From NCBI GenBank assembly GCA_937923485.1, contig CALDUE010000042.1, positions 1 through 32,719 of the forward strand: a stretch of 32,719 nt of DNA. The letters run 5' to 3'. A program made the translations under genes and the position numbers. How positions within the stretch are numbered: the stretch's first letter is position 1; every line of letters starts with the position of its first letter. The notes below the pieces were generated by a model. It saw only the letters and a program-made list of their open reading frames with translations, ran no database searches and was not told the origin of the DNA. The stretch comes from an uncultured Saprospiraceae bacterium. Lineage in GTDB: Bacteria > Bacteroidota > Bacteroidia > Chitinophagales > Saprospiraceae. This document shows positions 22,619 through 30,760 of the stretch, in pieces.

Positions 22619-23173
22619 ATGAATGCAGCTTTAAGTCATGCTTTAGTAGATGAGACAGCGCTCGTGCACGCCTGTGCGCGAGGGGAACGATGGGCACAAA
22701 AAGCCCTCTATGAGAGCTATTTCCATCAGCTGCTCCCCATTTGTAATAGATACGCAGCTAATTCAAACGAAGCCATGGATATGCTCCATGAAGGCTTCAT
22801 CAAGATTTTTAAGAATATTTCGAAATACCAACCGAACACCAGCCTCGGAGCTTGGATGCGTCGGCTCACCATAAATACCTGCATAGATACCTACCGTAAG
22901 GAAGTGCGTCGACGCACTGACGATATTGACAATTCATTCGACCTAAGTACTAACGAAGCTGACGCAGTTAGTAAGTGCTCGGAAAAAGAAATACTCATCG
23001 CCGTTCAAAATCTATCACCCGTCTATCGCACAATCTTCAACCTCTATGCGATTGAAGGTTTCTCCCACCGTGAAATAGGAGAACAACTAGGCATTACTGA
23101 AAGTACTTCACGATCAAACCTTGTGAAGGCTCGTCAAAAACTCAAAGCTGCTCTTGTAGCACACAAGCGATAA
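22619..23173 (+). CDS. ECF-type RNA polymerase sigma factor
   Basis: 184 aa. Sigma region 2 (about residues 25-95) includes MLHEGFIKIFKNISKYQP and LGAWMRRLTINTCIDTYRKE for -10 binding. Region 4 (about 125-180) has VQNLSPVYRTIFNLYAIEGF, SHREIGEQLGITESTSRSNL and VKARQKLKAAL, the helix-turn-helix for -35 binding. No long linker, as usual in ECF factors. The next gene starts 4 bases after its stop and has an anti-sigma-like N-terminus, so it likely controls this factor. Target promoters are unknown. Confidence 0.92.
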   Translation: MNAALSHALVDETALVHACARGERWAQKALYESYFHQLLPICNRYAANSNEAMDMLHEGFIKIFKNISKYQPNTSLGAWMRRLTINTCIDTYRKEVRRRTDDIDNSFDLSTNEADAVSKCSEKEILIAVQNLSPVYRTIFNLYAIEGFSHREIGEQLGITESTSRSNLVKARQKLKAALVAHKR

Positions 23174-23177
23174 GCTC

Positions 23178-24842
23178 ATGAGAGACGAATTTGACGACAT
23201 CATCAAACGAAAATTGGAACAGTTACCCAGCGAGGGTACTCCTGATTGGTCTGCAATGCAAGATCGGATCGAAGGCGAGGCTTTTGATGCTCTTTTGCGC
23301 AACCAGTTTAACAGCACAACCTCCCGCTCGGGAGCGGATAAAGTGATTCCCGCTGTTGTAGGGTGGGATGCGCTCGAACATAAACTTGACCTAGAAACAG
23401 AAATAGAAGGAGACGTTTTCGACCGAATCCTCGCGCAGAAGCTATCCAGTGTTGAGACCTCCGTACAACCTGAGGCAAGTTGGAAAGTGCTTTCTCACCG
23501 TATGGATACTATGTGGCCACTGCGTAGAGTCCTCGTACGCTATCGTGCACTCGAAATTGCAGCAGCAATCGCTTTACTGTTGACTTTCGCTCCCCATTTA
23601 CGTGATAACCCGATCTCTCTAGGAATTGGCACATCACCTACAGCAGACGTATTGCAAGAGCTTCCGCAGAGAAGTCAAGTCCTTGACGAAGGCGCTACTG
23701 GCGACTTCTTGGCACCGCATGAAATTGAAGCTTTGGTCTATGAGGCAAATGGTCCAACTGTTCAGCCGCAGAATTCAACGGCCTACAAGGGTAATTCTTC
23801 TCAATCAGCTTCTTCAGTAACGACGGTTGATGACAATACAGATCCTATCTATTCACCATTTGCCTTGCTTAAAAGCGTAGTCGGATGGTTTGGTGGAAGC
23901 AGCCCTTCTGAAGTAAATCAAACGTTGGCAGAAGGCCATGCTTCTGATTATACTTTTCAAGGCTCCATAGCAGACGCCAATGCCACACATGTAAGCACCT
24001 CAGTGCATGCGCAGCCAAGTACTGTTTTAGGTAATCAAGGATTCACCGCTATCGATCTGCTGGGATTATCCGCGATTCCATTTGCTAAAAACGTAGGAGC
24101 GACGATACCTGCCCCTTCGGAAGGAATCTCCAAATGGGAAGCCGGCACATTTTCAGGATATCAAGTATGGAAAATCCGTACGCCTACAGATGCTGAGTTT
24201 GAACAACAAGCTACCAGCCGTTTGCGCGGAAGTACCAATTTTGGACTTTCTGCCAACCGAAAGTTGAATGATCGCACCGCACTAGGTCTTGGCGCTTCAT
24301 ATACTCACTTGACTTATGATCCCAATCTTCCTACAGTATTTGATGCAGGGAACTTGGGTAGTGGATTCAATTTCAGCCGCACCGAAAGTTTCGAAGGGAT
24401 TACCGTTAACATCGCACAGATTCCTGTCGATCTTCGCGTGCAACTCACCAAGCCTGGCAAGCGACTAAATCTTTTGGCTTTTGCAGGCCTTGCAGCGAAC
24501 TTGACGCTACAATCTGATTATGATGTCGAAAGAATAATTGGAGCGCCACCAGTTCTTTCTGGTCCGCCATCAGAGACTGAAGAGTTCATCGAGAATGAAA
24601 ATACTTTCTCAGATGTGAAGGAATTTTCACCAGGTATCCTCGAAAAGGATGGCCGCTTCTCTGGGAATACCTTCCTCTCGGCACGGGTGGGACTTGAGTC
24701 TACCTTCCAGCTTAATAAGCGCCTATCGGCATTCAGCTCGCTTACATATAATCACTTCGTACCTACCTCTAATGGATTCGGTCCGAACAATGATCAGCTA
24801 AGTTCACTAGGACTTAATGTCGGCGTTAGAGTCAGCCTCTAA
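23178..24842 (+). CDS. Anti-sigma-like cytoplasmic region fused to an outer-membrane beta-barrel
   Basis: 554 aa with an unusual plan. Residues 1-111 are acidic and helical with three imperfect copies of a unit like F-D-x2-I/L-x3-(K/Q)-(L/F) ... W-x2-(M/L)-x2-(R/K) (about 5-34, 36-79, 81-111). Next is a single hydrophobic helix, ALEIAAAIALLLTFAP (about 124-139), then a polar Ser/Thr-rich stretch (about 145-320). The C-terminal 230 residues look like an outer-membrane barrel: GSTNFGLSANRKL, ALGLGASYTHLTY, repeated Gly/aromatic strands, ending LSSLGLNVGVRVSL. The gene lies 4 bp after the sigma factor, as an anti-sigma gene would. No N-terminal signal peptide is present. A protein reaching from cytoplasm to outer membrane is the literal reading; the true topology is untested. 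Confidence 0.7.
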   Translation: MRDEFDDIIKRKLEQLPSEGTPDWSAMQDRIEGEAFDALLRNQFNSTTSRSGADKVIPAVVGWDALEHKLDLETEIEGDVFDRILAQKLSSVETSVQPEASWKVLSHRMDTMWPLRRVLVRYRALEIAAAIALLLTFAPHLRDNPISLGIGTSPTADVLQELPQRSQVLDEGATGDFLAPHEIEALVYEANGPTVQPQNSTAYKGNSSQSASSVTTVDDNTDPIYSPFALLKSVVGWFGGSSPSEVNQTLAEGHASDYTFQGSIADANATHVSTSVHAQPSTVLGNQGFTAIDLLGLSAIPFAKNVGATIPAPSEGISKWEAGTFSGYQVWKIRTPTDAEFEQQATSRLRGSTNFGLSANRKLNDRTALGLGASYTHLTYDPNLPTVFDAGNLGSGFNFSRTESFEGITVNIAQIPVDLRVQLTKPGKRLNLLAFAGLAANLTLQSDYDVERIIGAPPVLSGPPSETEEFIENENTFSDVKEFSPGILEKDGRFSGNTFLSARVGLESTFQLNKRLSAFSSLTYNHFVPTSNGFGPNNDQLSSLGLNVGVRVSL

Positions 24843-24855
24843 AACTTCCTCACTT

Positions 24856-25692
24856 CTAGACTTCTATCTTGAGTAGCTTTTCTAGGTACTCGGTCAATAG
24901 TGGGCGAGCACAATCAAGTGCATTGAAATGGTTGGCCTCAACTTGGTGGTACGTGACATTTTTGACAGATCTTACTCTCCAAGCCATTCTCCTGCAAGGC
25001 ACCGTCGTATCCTCACTCGCGCCAACCAAAAAGCAGGGCCAAGGATGAGTAGCCCATGATCTTACCGTTCTGAATCGTGTATCGATCCATCCGATGTAAG
25101 GCAAATAGTGCGCAACGAAGTCCCAGCCAACATAATTCTCTACGATGCGGACAATCTGTTCTAGGGCAGGTCCGCCAAGTCTTGATGAGATAGGGGAGAC
25201 TCTTGTAGCTCCTACTGATAAGCGTTGAAGCCAACGAAGGCGACGATGAGGTCTAACGCGTTTCAGTATCGACCAGGGTGCTTTCGCCCATTGCACTGGA
25301 GCGATGTAGCCAACGAAGTCTGGACGTTTATTTGGGTCAGCTTTCGCCAAAACATTACTCACTTGCGTCGCTCCCGCAGCCCCGAAACTAAATGCTAGCA
25401 AGGCCTTATGCGACGCCTTCCCCCAATATTGATCGAGTTGGGCAGTGAGTGTCTCAGGCGTCCATATCTCGTCAGGCGGATTACCGACGGGGAATTCTAA
25501 AACTCCAACGCGCCATCCTTTTGGAGCAAAACGCTTCCACGGATCAAGCCTATGCCCGAAGCCAGTAAAGGCCAGCAATGTTGGTTGGTCTGGTTTCCCA
25601 GGTTTTACCCAATCAATATTTAAGAGCATGTCAGTTTGAGACACTTGACGATCGGCTTTTGATGAAGCCGCAAGAAAACCAGAATGATTCAT
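24856..25692 (-). CDS. Alpha/beta-hydrolase fold protein
   Basis: 278 aa from the ATG at 25692; a start at 25629 (residue 22, MLLNIDWVKPG) is equally plausible, as residues 1-21 add little. Features of the fold: an early strand LLAFTGFGHRLDPW (oxyanion region), a nucleophile elbow-like AFSFGAAG (about residues 101-108; the usual G-x-S-x-G lacks its first Gly), Asp in VGASEDTTVP and His in EANHFNALD near the C-terminus. The triad is thus visible. No signal peptide, so likely cytoplasmic. Substrate unknown. It is divergent from the DUF547 gene and converges on the barrel gene with 13 bp between stops. Confidence 0.7.
   Translation of the reverse strand: MNHSGFLAASSKADRQVSQTDMLLNIDWVKPGKPDQPTLLAFTGFGHRLDPWKRFAPKGWRVGVLEFPVGNPPDEIWTPETLTAQLDQYWGKASHKALLAFSFGAAGATQVSNVLAKADPNKRPDFVGYIAPVQWAKAPWSILKRVRPHRRLRWLQRLSVGATRVSPISSRLGGPALEQIVRIVENYVGWDFVAHYLPYIGWIDTRFRTVRSWATHPWPCFLVGASEDTTVPCRRMAWRVRSVKNVTYHQVEANHFNALDCARPLLTEYLEKLLKIEV
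25340..25353 (-). repeat. Interspersed motif GTTTTNGCGNAAGC, copy 10
   Basis: GTTTTGGCGAAAGC on the minus strand, inside the hydrolase gene (VLAKAD). Confidence 0.8.
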
Positions 25693-25751
25693 ATTTGGTT
25701 CAAGATGTTCACTTACTTAGTGTTCCCTTAGCACAACTGCAAATTTTTGGA

Positions 25752-26528
25752 ATGAAAGCAATTCTCCTCTCCCTAGTAGGTCTCTTTTTGGCTGGTGTAC
25801 CAACATGCAAGGTCAAGGACGTGAAATCTGACGCCAAACCGATAACGCACGAGTTATTTACCGCAGAGCTACAAAAATATGTTTCTGAGGACGGTTGGGT
25901 GGATTATGATGCTTGGTCGAAGGACACCGTCGGGCTTCAGAACTACATTGAGTTGGTTTCTACACATTACCCAGACGACAAAACGTGGACGCGAGACCAG
26001 CAACTCGCGTACTGGCTCAACGCTTACAATGCCTACACAATCAAATTGATGCTAGAGCACTGGCCTGTAGGTAGCATCAAGGACATCAAGAAGGGGATTG
26101 GTTTTGTCAACTCCGTATGGGATATAGAATGGATTAATATTCAAGGTACCGTCTACAGTCTCAACAACCTTGAGCATGGCATTATTAGACCAAAGTTCCA
26201 CGATCAAAGGGTTCACATGGCAGCAAACTGTGCGAGTGTCTCTTGTCCACAGATGCGCAACAAAGCATACACCGCTGAAAACTTAAACGATGAACTTGAT
26301 GAGCAGGCTCGTCTTTTCTTTAAAAGTTTTCGAAATGACCTTAGTGACTTAAACAAGCCCGTGATTTCTCCGATCTTCAAGTGGTATGGATCAGATTTCG
26401 AATGGAACAAGTCTTCTTTGAAGGAATTTGTAGAGAAGCACGGCGAGGTTACACTACCAGACGGCTACAAGTTTGAGTTTATGGACTACAACTGGTCGAC
26501 TAATAGTGTCGCCGATAAGCAGCAGTAG
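25752..26528 (+). CDS. DUF547 domain exported protein
   Basis: 258 aa from the ATG at 25752, which opens a signal peptide (MKAILLSLVGLFLAGVPTC). Cys19 may be lipidated, although its lipobox is atypical. A longer frame from 25578 runs across the divergent hydrolase start and is rejected. The DUF547 core is clear: WTRDQQLAYWLNAYNAYTIK, then GIGFVNSVWD, LNNLEHGIIRPKF, VHMAANCASVSCP and WKW-like ISPIFKWYGSDF. The conserved NAYNAY, EHG and NCAS-CP segments suggest a papain-like or transglutaminase-like fold, but the role of the family is not known. AATTTTTG ends 2 bases before the ATG. Confidence 0.85.
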   Translation: MKAILLSLVGLFLAGVPTCKVKDVKSDAKPITHELFTAELQKYVSEDGWVDYDAWSKDTVGLQNYIELVSTHYPDDKTWTRDQQLAYWLNAYNAYTIKLMLEHWPVGSIKDIKKGIGFVNSVWDIEWINIQGTVYSLNNLEHGIIRPKFHDQRVHMAANCASVSCPQMRNKAYTAENLNDELDEQARLFFKSFRNDLSDLNKPVISPIFKWYGSDFEWNKSSLKEFVEKHGEVTLPDGYKFEFMDYNWSTNSVADKQQ

Positions 26529-26572
26529 CTTCTAATTGCCTAAAGCCTTCTGAGTTAGCACTCTCCAAACGC

Positions 26573-26580
26573 TATACTTG
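26573..26580 (+). promoter_or_regulatory. TAnnTTTG-like element ahead of the TPR lipoprotein gene
   Basis: TATACTTG, one base off the consensus, ends 6 bases before the ATG at 26587. The same octamer occurs at 4736-4743, 8 bases before the GTG of the methyltransferase. Confidence 0.35.
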
Positions 26581-26586
26581 CAGTCT

Positions 26587-27618
26587 ATGAAGATATACAG
26601 TGGTGCAATAGGTGGACTTTTACTTGTCCTCATGGGTATTTGCGCCTGTGGAGGAGCTGATAACGAAGCAAATTCGCCTCAGGTGGCTGATGAGTCAATG
26701 ACGCAAGAGCAAATCGCTGTTGCTCAGCTCACGGAGGCCCTCGCAGAAGATCCAGACAATGCTGAGCTCTACGCTGAGCGTGGAGCGATTTATTTAGAAA
26801 ACGGAATCTATGATCGGGCGATTACCGACTTAAGGCGCAGTCTTGAGCGTGATAGCTCGCGCGTAGCGGTCTGGCATCTACTTGCAGATGCCCAGATGGA
26901 TAACCTACGTAGTCGTGATGCGCTCAACACCATGATCTTCGCAAGTTCGCGGTTTAAAGACCGCGTCCCTACACTTTTGAAGCTCGCCGAAATACAGTAT
27001 ATCGTACGACAACATGATGATGCGCTCGCAACCTTAGATCGAGCAGTCAAAGTTGATCCTAACGAAGGTGAGGTCTTTTTCATGATTGGAGAGGTTTTAA
27101 GCGAGCAGGGAGACACTGCAAGAGCTATCAATTCTTACCAGCGTGCCACTGAGCTCAACCCAGACATTTTGGATGCTTGGTTGGCGCTAGGGATGCTTTT
27201 CGAAGCGCGCGCTAATCCAATTGCAGAGCGCTATTTTAAAACTGCCACGGCTATCGACCGCGATGAAGCTATTCCATACCGAATGCTAGCAGATTACTAT
27301 TCGCGCCAGAGTCGACTCCCAGAGGCCATCGCTCAATACGATGAAGCGATACAACGTGATCCTCAATACGAGGAGGCATTTTATAATAGCGGGCTGGTTT
27401 ATTTAGACATGAAGGAACTTGAAAAGGCAAAAGCGCAGTTTGACCGAGCAGTAAAGGTCAAGCCAACCTACGTGGAAGCTCGCTTCTATCAAGGCGTGGC
27501 ACTCGAATTGCAGGGAAATCTTGAAGGTGCGCGACAAGCGTATCAACAAGCCCTCAACCTAGCTCCAAGTTTTAAAAGTGCACAACAAGCCATCGAACGT
27601 ATTCAAGCAGCGCAATAA
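26587..27618 (+). CDS. TPR-repeat lipoprotein
   Basis: 343 aa from the ATG at 26587 (MKIYSGAIGGLLLVLMGICACGG). A TTG at 26578 would only add three residues ahead of the signal peptide. Cys21 is probably lipidated, followed by acidic residues (GADNEAN), as in outer-membrane-directed lipoproteins. From about residue 40 to the end there are about eight tetratricopeptide repeats, for example DNAELYAERGAIYLENGIYD, PDILDAWLALGMLFEAR and PQYEEAFYNSGLVYLDMKE. It is probably a protein-protein scaffold in the periplasm. The TlpA-like gene overlaps its 3' end by 41 bp. Confidence 0.88.
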   Translation: MKIYSGAIGGLLLVLMGICACGGADNEANSPQVADESMTQEQIAVAQLTEALAEDPDNAELYAERGAIYLENGIYDRAITDLRRSLERDSSRVAVWHLLADAQMDNLRSRDALNTMIFASSRFKDRVPTLLKLAEIQYIVRQHDDALATLDRAVKVDPNEGEVFFMIGEVLSEQGDTARAINSYQRATELNPDILDAWLALGMLFEARANPIAERYFKTATAIDRDEAIPYRMLADYYSRQSRLPEAIAQYDEAIQRDPQYEEAFYNSGLVYLDMKELEKAKAQFDRAVKVKPTYVEARFYQGVALELQGNLEGARQAYQQALNLAPSFKSAQQAIERIQAAQ

Positions 27619-28183
27619 ACCTCGATTTGCATTGGCACTTCTCGTGCTTGGTTTTAGCGTAAGCTTGGGTCTTGCCCAACAACATTACTATAGGTCGAAG
27701 GCGAGGCCGCGTACGGAGATTGATACACTTTTTCCATACAATATCCAACTCACAGCAAGTGGATTAGGCGAGGACACCCTTGCCACTACAAGTACCGCAC
27801 TCCTCGGCAAAAACCTTGGGAAGCGACCTACGGTCATGATTTTTTGGCTCACCACATGTGCTCCGTGCAAATTGGAGCTCGATGCCATGTCAAAGAAAAT
27901 GGAGGGCTGGAATGAGCATGCAGATTTTGCTTTCGTGCCGATAAGCCTAGACTTTGAGCGTCGTAGAGACCAATTTCATGCGCGTGCTGCGACGTACCCT
28001 TGGCGAAGTTACTTGGATGAGAAACGTGAATTTCCCATTGCTATGCCTGGTGGATTGAATGGTGTTCCTCAAATGTTCGTCTTCGATGAAGATGGAAAGC
28101 AAGTATTTTATCGGCGCAAGTATCGCAGCGGAGATTTAGAAGAATTGGAGAAATTACTTCTCAGATTATCACCGAAGAGCTAG
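27578..28183 (+). CDS. TlpA-like exported thioredoxin-fold protein
   Basis: 201 aa from a GTG at 27578, which overlaps the TPR lipoprotein gene by 41 bp; no better start lies between it and the hydrophobic stretch. A basic start (KQRNKPR) and ALALLVLGFSVSLGLAQ form a signal peptide or anchor. The thioredoxin fold has MIFWLTTCAPCKLELDAM with CAPC at 94-97, PISLDFERRRDQF, and GGLNGVPQMFVFDEDGK with the cis-Pro. It probably reduces or exchanges disulfides in the periplasm, perhaps on the lipoprotein encoded just upstream. Likely translationally coupled to that gene. Confidence 0.83.
   Translation: MHNKPSNVFKQRNKPRFALALLVLGFSVSLGLAQQHYYRSKARPRTEIDTLFPYNIQLTASGLGEDTLATTSTALLGKNLGKRPTVMIFWLTTCAPCKLELDAMSKKMEGWNEHADFAFVPISLDFERRRDQFHARAATYPWRSYLDEKREFPIAMPGGLNGVPQMFVFDEDGKQVFYRRKYRSGDLEELEKLLLRLSPKS
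27651..27664 (+). repeat. Interspersed motif GTTTTNGCGNAAGC, copy 11
   Basis: GTTTTAGCGTAAGC, in the signal-peptide codons of the TlpA-like gene. Confidence 0.8.
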
Positions 28184-28201
28184 GTCACAGTCCTATAGCA
28201 G

Positions 28202-28214
28202 GTTTTGGCGAAAG
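28202..28214 (+). repeat. Interspersed motif GTTTTNGCGNAAG, copy 12 (last C absent)
   Basis: GTTTTGGCGAAAG followed by T instead of C, in the intergenic DNA before the second sigma factor gene. Confidence 0.75.
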
Positions 28215-28395
28215 TAGAACAAGACTACAGCCCTGAAATATTGTACCTCACCGTAGCTATCCTCCCGAAGAGTCTGTTCTTTACAATACGCGATTCTTTA
28301 CGAATGCAACCCTAGCTTAGGTATCTTGTCATTGACAGTAGAGACGCGGCATCATGTCGAGTCTTCACATTCTTCAAGTACGTTAGGGAAGCAGG

Positions 28396-28935
28396 GTGAC
28401 CCAACTTAGTGAACAAGAGATCGTCAACGGCTGCCGGCAAGGGCAGCGCGTGGCCCAGTACGAATTGTACCGGCGCTACAACCGAGCTATGTTCGGAACC
28501 TGCCTGCGCATGTGCGGTAACCGAGAGGATGCCGAGGATGTACTACAGGGCTCTTTTGCGGACGTGTACGGTAAACTTGATTACTTCAGAGGGGATTCTA
28601 CTATCGGAGCTTGGATCAAACGGATTGTCATTAATAACTGCCTTAATCACCTTAAACGCCGTCGCCTACGCTTCACTGAACTCAAAGACGAGTTTTCGCC
28701 AGCACAAGAAGACAAGGTGATTGAACCTGACCGCTCGATGGATGTCGCCAGAATTCAGGAAGCTGTAAAACGCCTGCCTGATGGTTACCGAACTGTATTG
28801 TCGCTCTATCTTTTTGAAGGGTTCGACCATGCGGAGATAGCCAAAGTGCTCAATATTTCAGAACAGACGAGTAAGTCGCAGTACAGTAGGGCACGCAAGC
28901 GCCTTCGCGAAGAACTCACCCAAGAGACATTTTAA
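28396..28935 (+). CDS. ECF-type RNA polymerase sigma factor
   Basis: 179 aa from a GTG start. Region 2 (about 20-95) includes CGNREDAEDVLQGSFADVYG and IGAWIKRIVINNCLNHLKRR. Region 4 (about 115-172) includes VKRLPDGYRTVLSLYLFEGF, DHAEIAKVLNISEQTSKSQY and SRARKRLREEL. It differs clearly from the factor at 22619, so it likely has its own regulon. The putative anti-sigma gene follows after a single base, and a third gene after that. TATCTTG at 28322-28328 could be part of its promoter. Confidence 0.92.
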   Translation: MTQLSEQEIVNGCRQGQRVAQYELYRRYNRAMFGTCLRMCGNREDAEDVLQGSFADVYGKLDYFRGDSTIGAWIKRIVINNCLNHLKRRRLRFTELKDEFSPAQEDKVIEPDRSMDVARIQEAVKRLPDGYRTVLSLYLFEGFDHAEIAKVLNISEQTSKSQYSRARKRLREELTQETF

Positions 28936-28936
28936 G

Positions 28937-29605
28937 ATGAAACCCATTCAACCACCCCACGAACAAGATCCGCTGAAGGTATTTATTGATGCCAACCGCG
29001 GTGCTTTCGATAGTGCTGAGCCTCGGCCCTCGGTATGGGAAGCGCTGGAACGTTCGATGCCAGCGGAGGGAAGCCAACCCTTTTCCCAAGCAGGTGCTCA
29101 GCTTTCTCGCAGTCCAGGACTATCGTCGCAAAAACGTGCAGGCGGGCAATCGAAGAAAGGGGGCATAATTCGTCAGCTGTATCCGTTTTGGCGTAAAGCT
29201 GCTGTGGCCTGTATGCTACTTACGATTGGTGTTTTAGGCGGTCTGTTGTTGGCTGGAGATGGTAAGCCTGCGGTGGCAGAACAGCCTTCTACCGAAACCC
29301 GAGCACTTGAACTAGAACAATACTACAAGCGTGAAATAGATCGTCGCCTTGCGATGGTGGCCAGCTACAAGCCAGAACCTGAACTCCGTCGTGAACTCAG
29401 TGATATGGCGCAATCCGACTACCGCGTCATGCAACCCTTAGATGAAATCCCACCAGGTAACGAGCGCGTAGTGCTTGAAACCATTGCCCAAGAGTATCAG
29501 GCCAAGCTTCATGCACTAGAACGTGTAATCGATCGACTTCGTGAAGCAGAGCGTGATCAACCAAAACTCAATCAGCCAGGTCCGCGAGGACGTGAAGAAT
29601 TGTAA
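28937..29605 (+). CDS. Putative membrane anti-sigma factor
   Basis: 222 aa. The N-terminal 80 residues are cytoplasmic-like and include DPLKVFIDANRGAFDSAEPR and SVWEALE, resembling the start of other Bacteroidota anti-sigma proteins. One membrane helix, about 87-107 (KAAVACMLLTIGVLGGLLLA), is followed by a charged helical, probably periplasmic tail (about 120-222), partly coiled-coil (LELEQYYKREIDRR; LHALERVIDRLREAE). It starts 1 bp after the sigma gene stop. The role follows from position and topology rather than from a recognised domain. Confidence 0.72.
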   Translation: MKPIQPPHEQDPLKVFIDANRGAFDSAEPRPSVWEALERSMPAEGSQPFSQAGAQLSRSPGLSSQKRAGGQSKKGGIIRQLYPFWRKAAVACMLLTIGVLGGLLLAGDGKPAVAEQPSTETRALELEQYYKREIDRRLAMVASYKPEPELRRELSDMAQSDYRVMQPLDEIPPGNERVVLETIAQEYQAKLHALERVIDRLREAERDQPKLNQPGPRGREEL

Positions 29606-29614
29606 TCCCAAGCC

Positions 29615-30748
29615 ATGAGACTATTCACTTTTTTACTTCTTTGTTTAGTATTCCTAGGAATACCAGCAGCTCAGGGTAATACGGACAGCCTACGCTTCAT
29701 GCAAACGGGCGTCTTCAAACGGGCTTATACAAAGTCAATCAACAAACTTTTTCAAGTCGATGACCTAGGGGAATTAAGTATTGACAACCGCTTCGGTGAT
29801 ATTGATTATAAAGTGTGGGATCGTAACGAAGTTAAAATTTCCATTTTAATTGAAGTCGATGCTACCAGCGAGTCTCGCGCCAATGAAGTCTTCGACCGAA
29901 TCGATATTAATTTTGCCTCAGGTCGATCGGCAGTTTCTGCTAAAACAGAAATTTCTTCAAAGGGTGGGACCTTTTGGTGGAACAAAGGAGACGGCGCTTA
30001 TTCAATCAACTATGTAATCTCAGCCCCGAAAGGATGGGACGTTGATTTTACAAATAGTTATGGTGATGTGCGCACGCCAGACCTGGACAAAGATGCGAAA
30101 CTAGACATACGTTACGGGGACTTGTTTACAGGAGATATTGCTGGATCAACTGATCTTTTCGTCTCGTATGGGAACGCACATCTTGGTAAGCTTCAATATC
30201 TCGATGCCACATATAAATATGCAGACATAGAAATAAAGAGTGCCACTTTAACAACAATTAACTCTAAATATTCTGAGACCTCAATAAAGCGATTGAAGCG
30301 CCTAAGATTAGATAGTCAATACGATGAGTTTGTCATTGGTTCTGTGCGAGAATTTGTAAACGCGGGTCGCTATGATGACTTCCAAATTGACTCGGCTTGG
30401 TCTGTCAGATTAGATTCTCGGTACACCGAAATTAAGATCAACTATCTCGCTGAAGATTTGGACGTTTCTATACGCTATGGCGATGCTTATATCGGGGGCA
30501 CTGCTCCTCAACTTTCGAGTATTTTGATGAAGGGCGAGTATACCGACTTTACGGTGCGTATCAATCCCAATGTCAGGTATTCTGTGGAAGCCAAAGGACG
30601 CTATTCGGACATTGATTTTCCTTCAACTATGAAGATATTGCGAAAGGAAAATGTCGGTAGTACTAGCAACTACGAAGGGTCGATCGGGGCAAACCCGAAA
30701 GCTAAAATCGTTATGTCGACCAGCTATGGGTCGATCGATATCAAGTAA
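29615..30748 (+). CDS. Exported beta-solenoid-like protein (DUF4097-like)
   Basis: 377 aa with a signal peptide (MRLFTFLLLCLVFLGIPAAQG). The rest is almost all short beta strands built on a recurring motif of aromatic, small/polar, acidic and hydrophobic residues: NRFGDID, NSYGDVR, IRYGDLF, VSYGNAH, YKYADIE, SKYSETS, SQYDEFV, GRYDDFQ, SRYTEIK, IRYGDAY, GEYTDFT, GRYSDID and TSYGSID. These are spaced irregularly, mostly 15-30 residues apart. That is the pattern expected of a beta-helix, similar to DUF4097/GIN-type proteins. It follows the putative anti-sigma gene by 9 bp and is probably an envelope product of, or sensor input to, that sigma factor. No catalytic motif is seen. Confidence 0.75.
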   Translation: MRLFTFLLLCLVFLGIPAAQGNTDSLRFMQTGVFKRAYTKSINKLFQVDDLGELSIDNRFGDIDYKVWDRNEVKISILIEVDATSESRANEVFDRIDINFASGRSAVSAKTEISSKGGTFWWNKGDGAYSINYVISAPKGWDVDFTNSYGDVRTPDLDKDAKLDIRYGDLFTGDIAGSTDLFVSYGNAHLGKLQYLDATYKYADIEIKSATLTTINSKYSETSIKRLKRLRLDSQYDEFVIGSVREFVNAGRYDDFQIDSAWSVRLDSRYTEIKINYLAEDLDVSIRYGDAYIGGTAPQLSSILMKGEYTDFTVRINPNVRYSVEAKGRYSDIDFPSTMKILRKENVGSTSNYEGSIGANPKAKIVMSTSYGSIDIK

Positions 30749-30760
30749 GGCAGGGTATCG

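Noticed and set aside
12342..29197. Further copies of the interspersed motif at 12342-12354, 19458-19470 and 29185-29197
   Set aside because: Each has one mismatch at a position fixed in the fourteen accepted sites, so they were left out of the count; a similar near-match is at 2929-2941.
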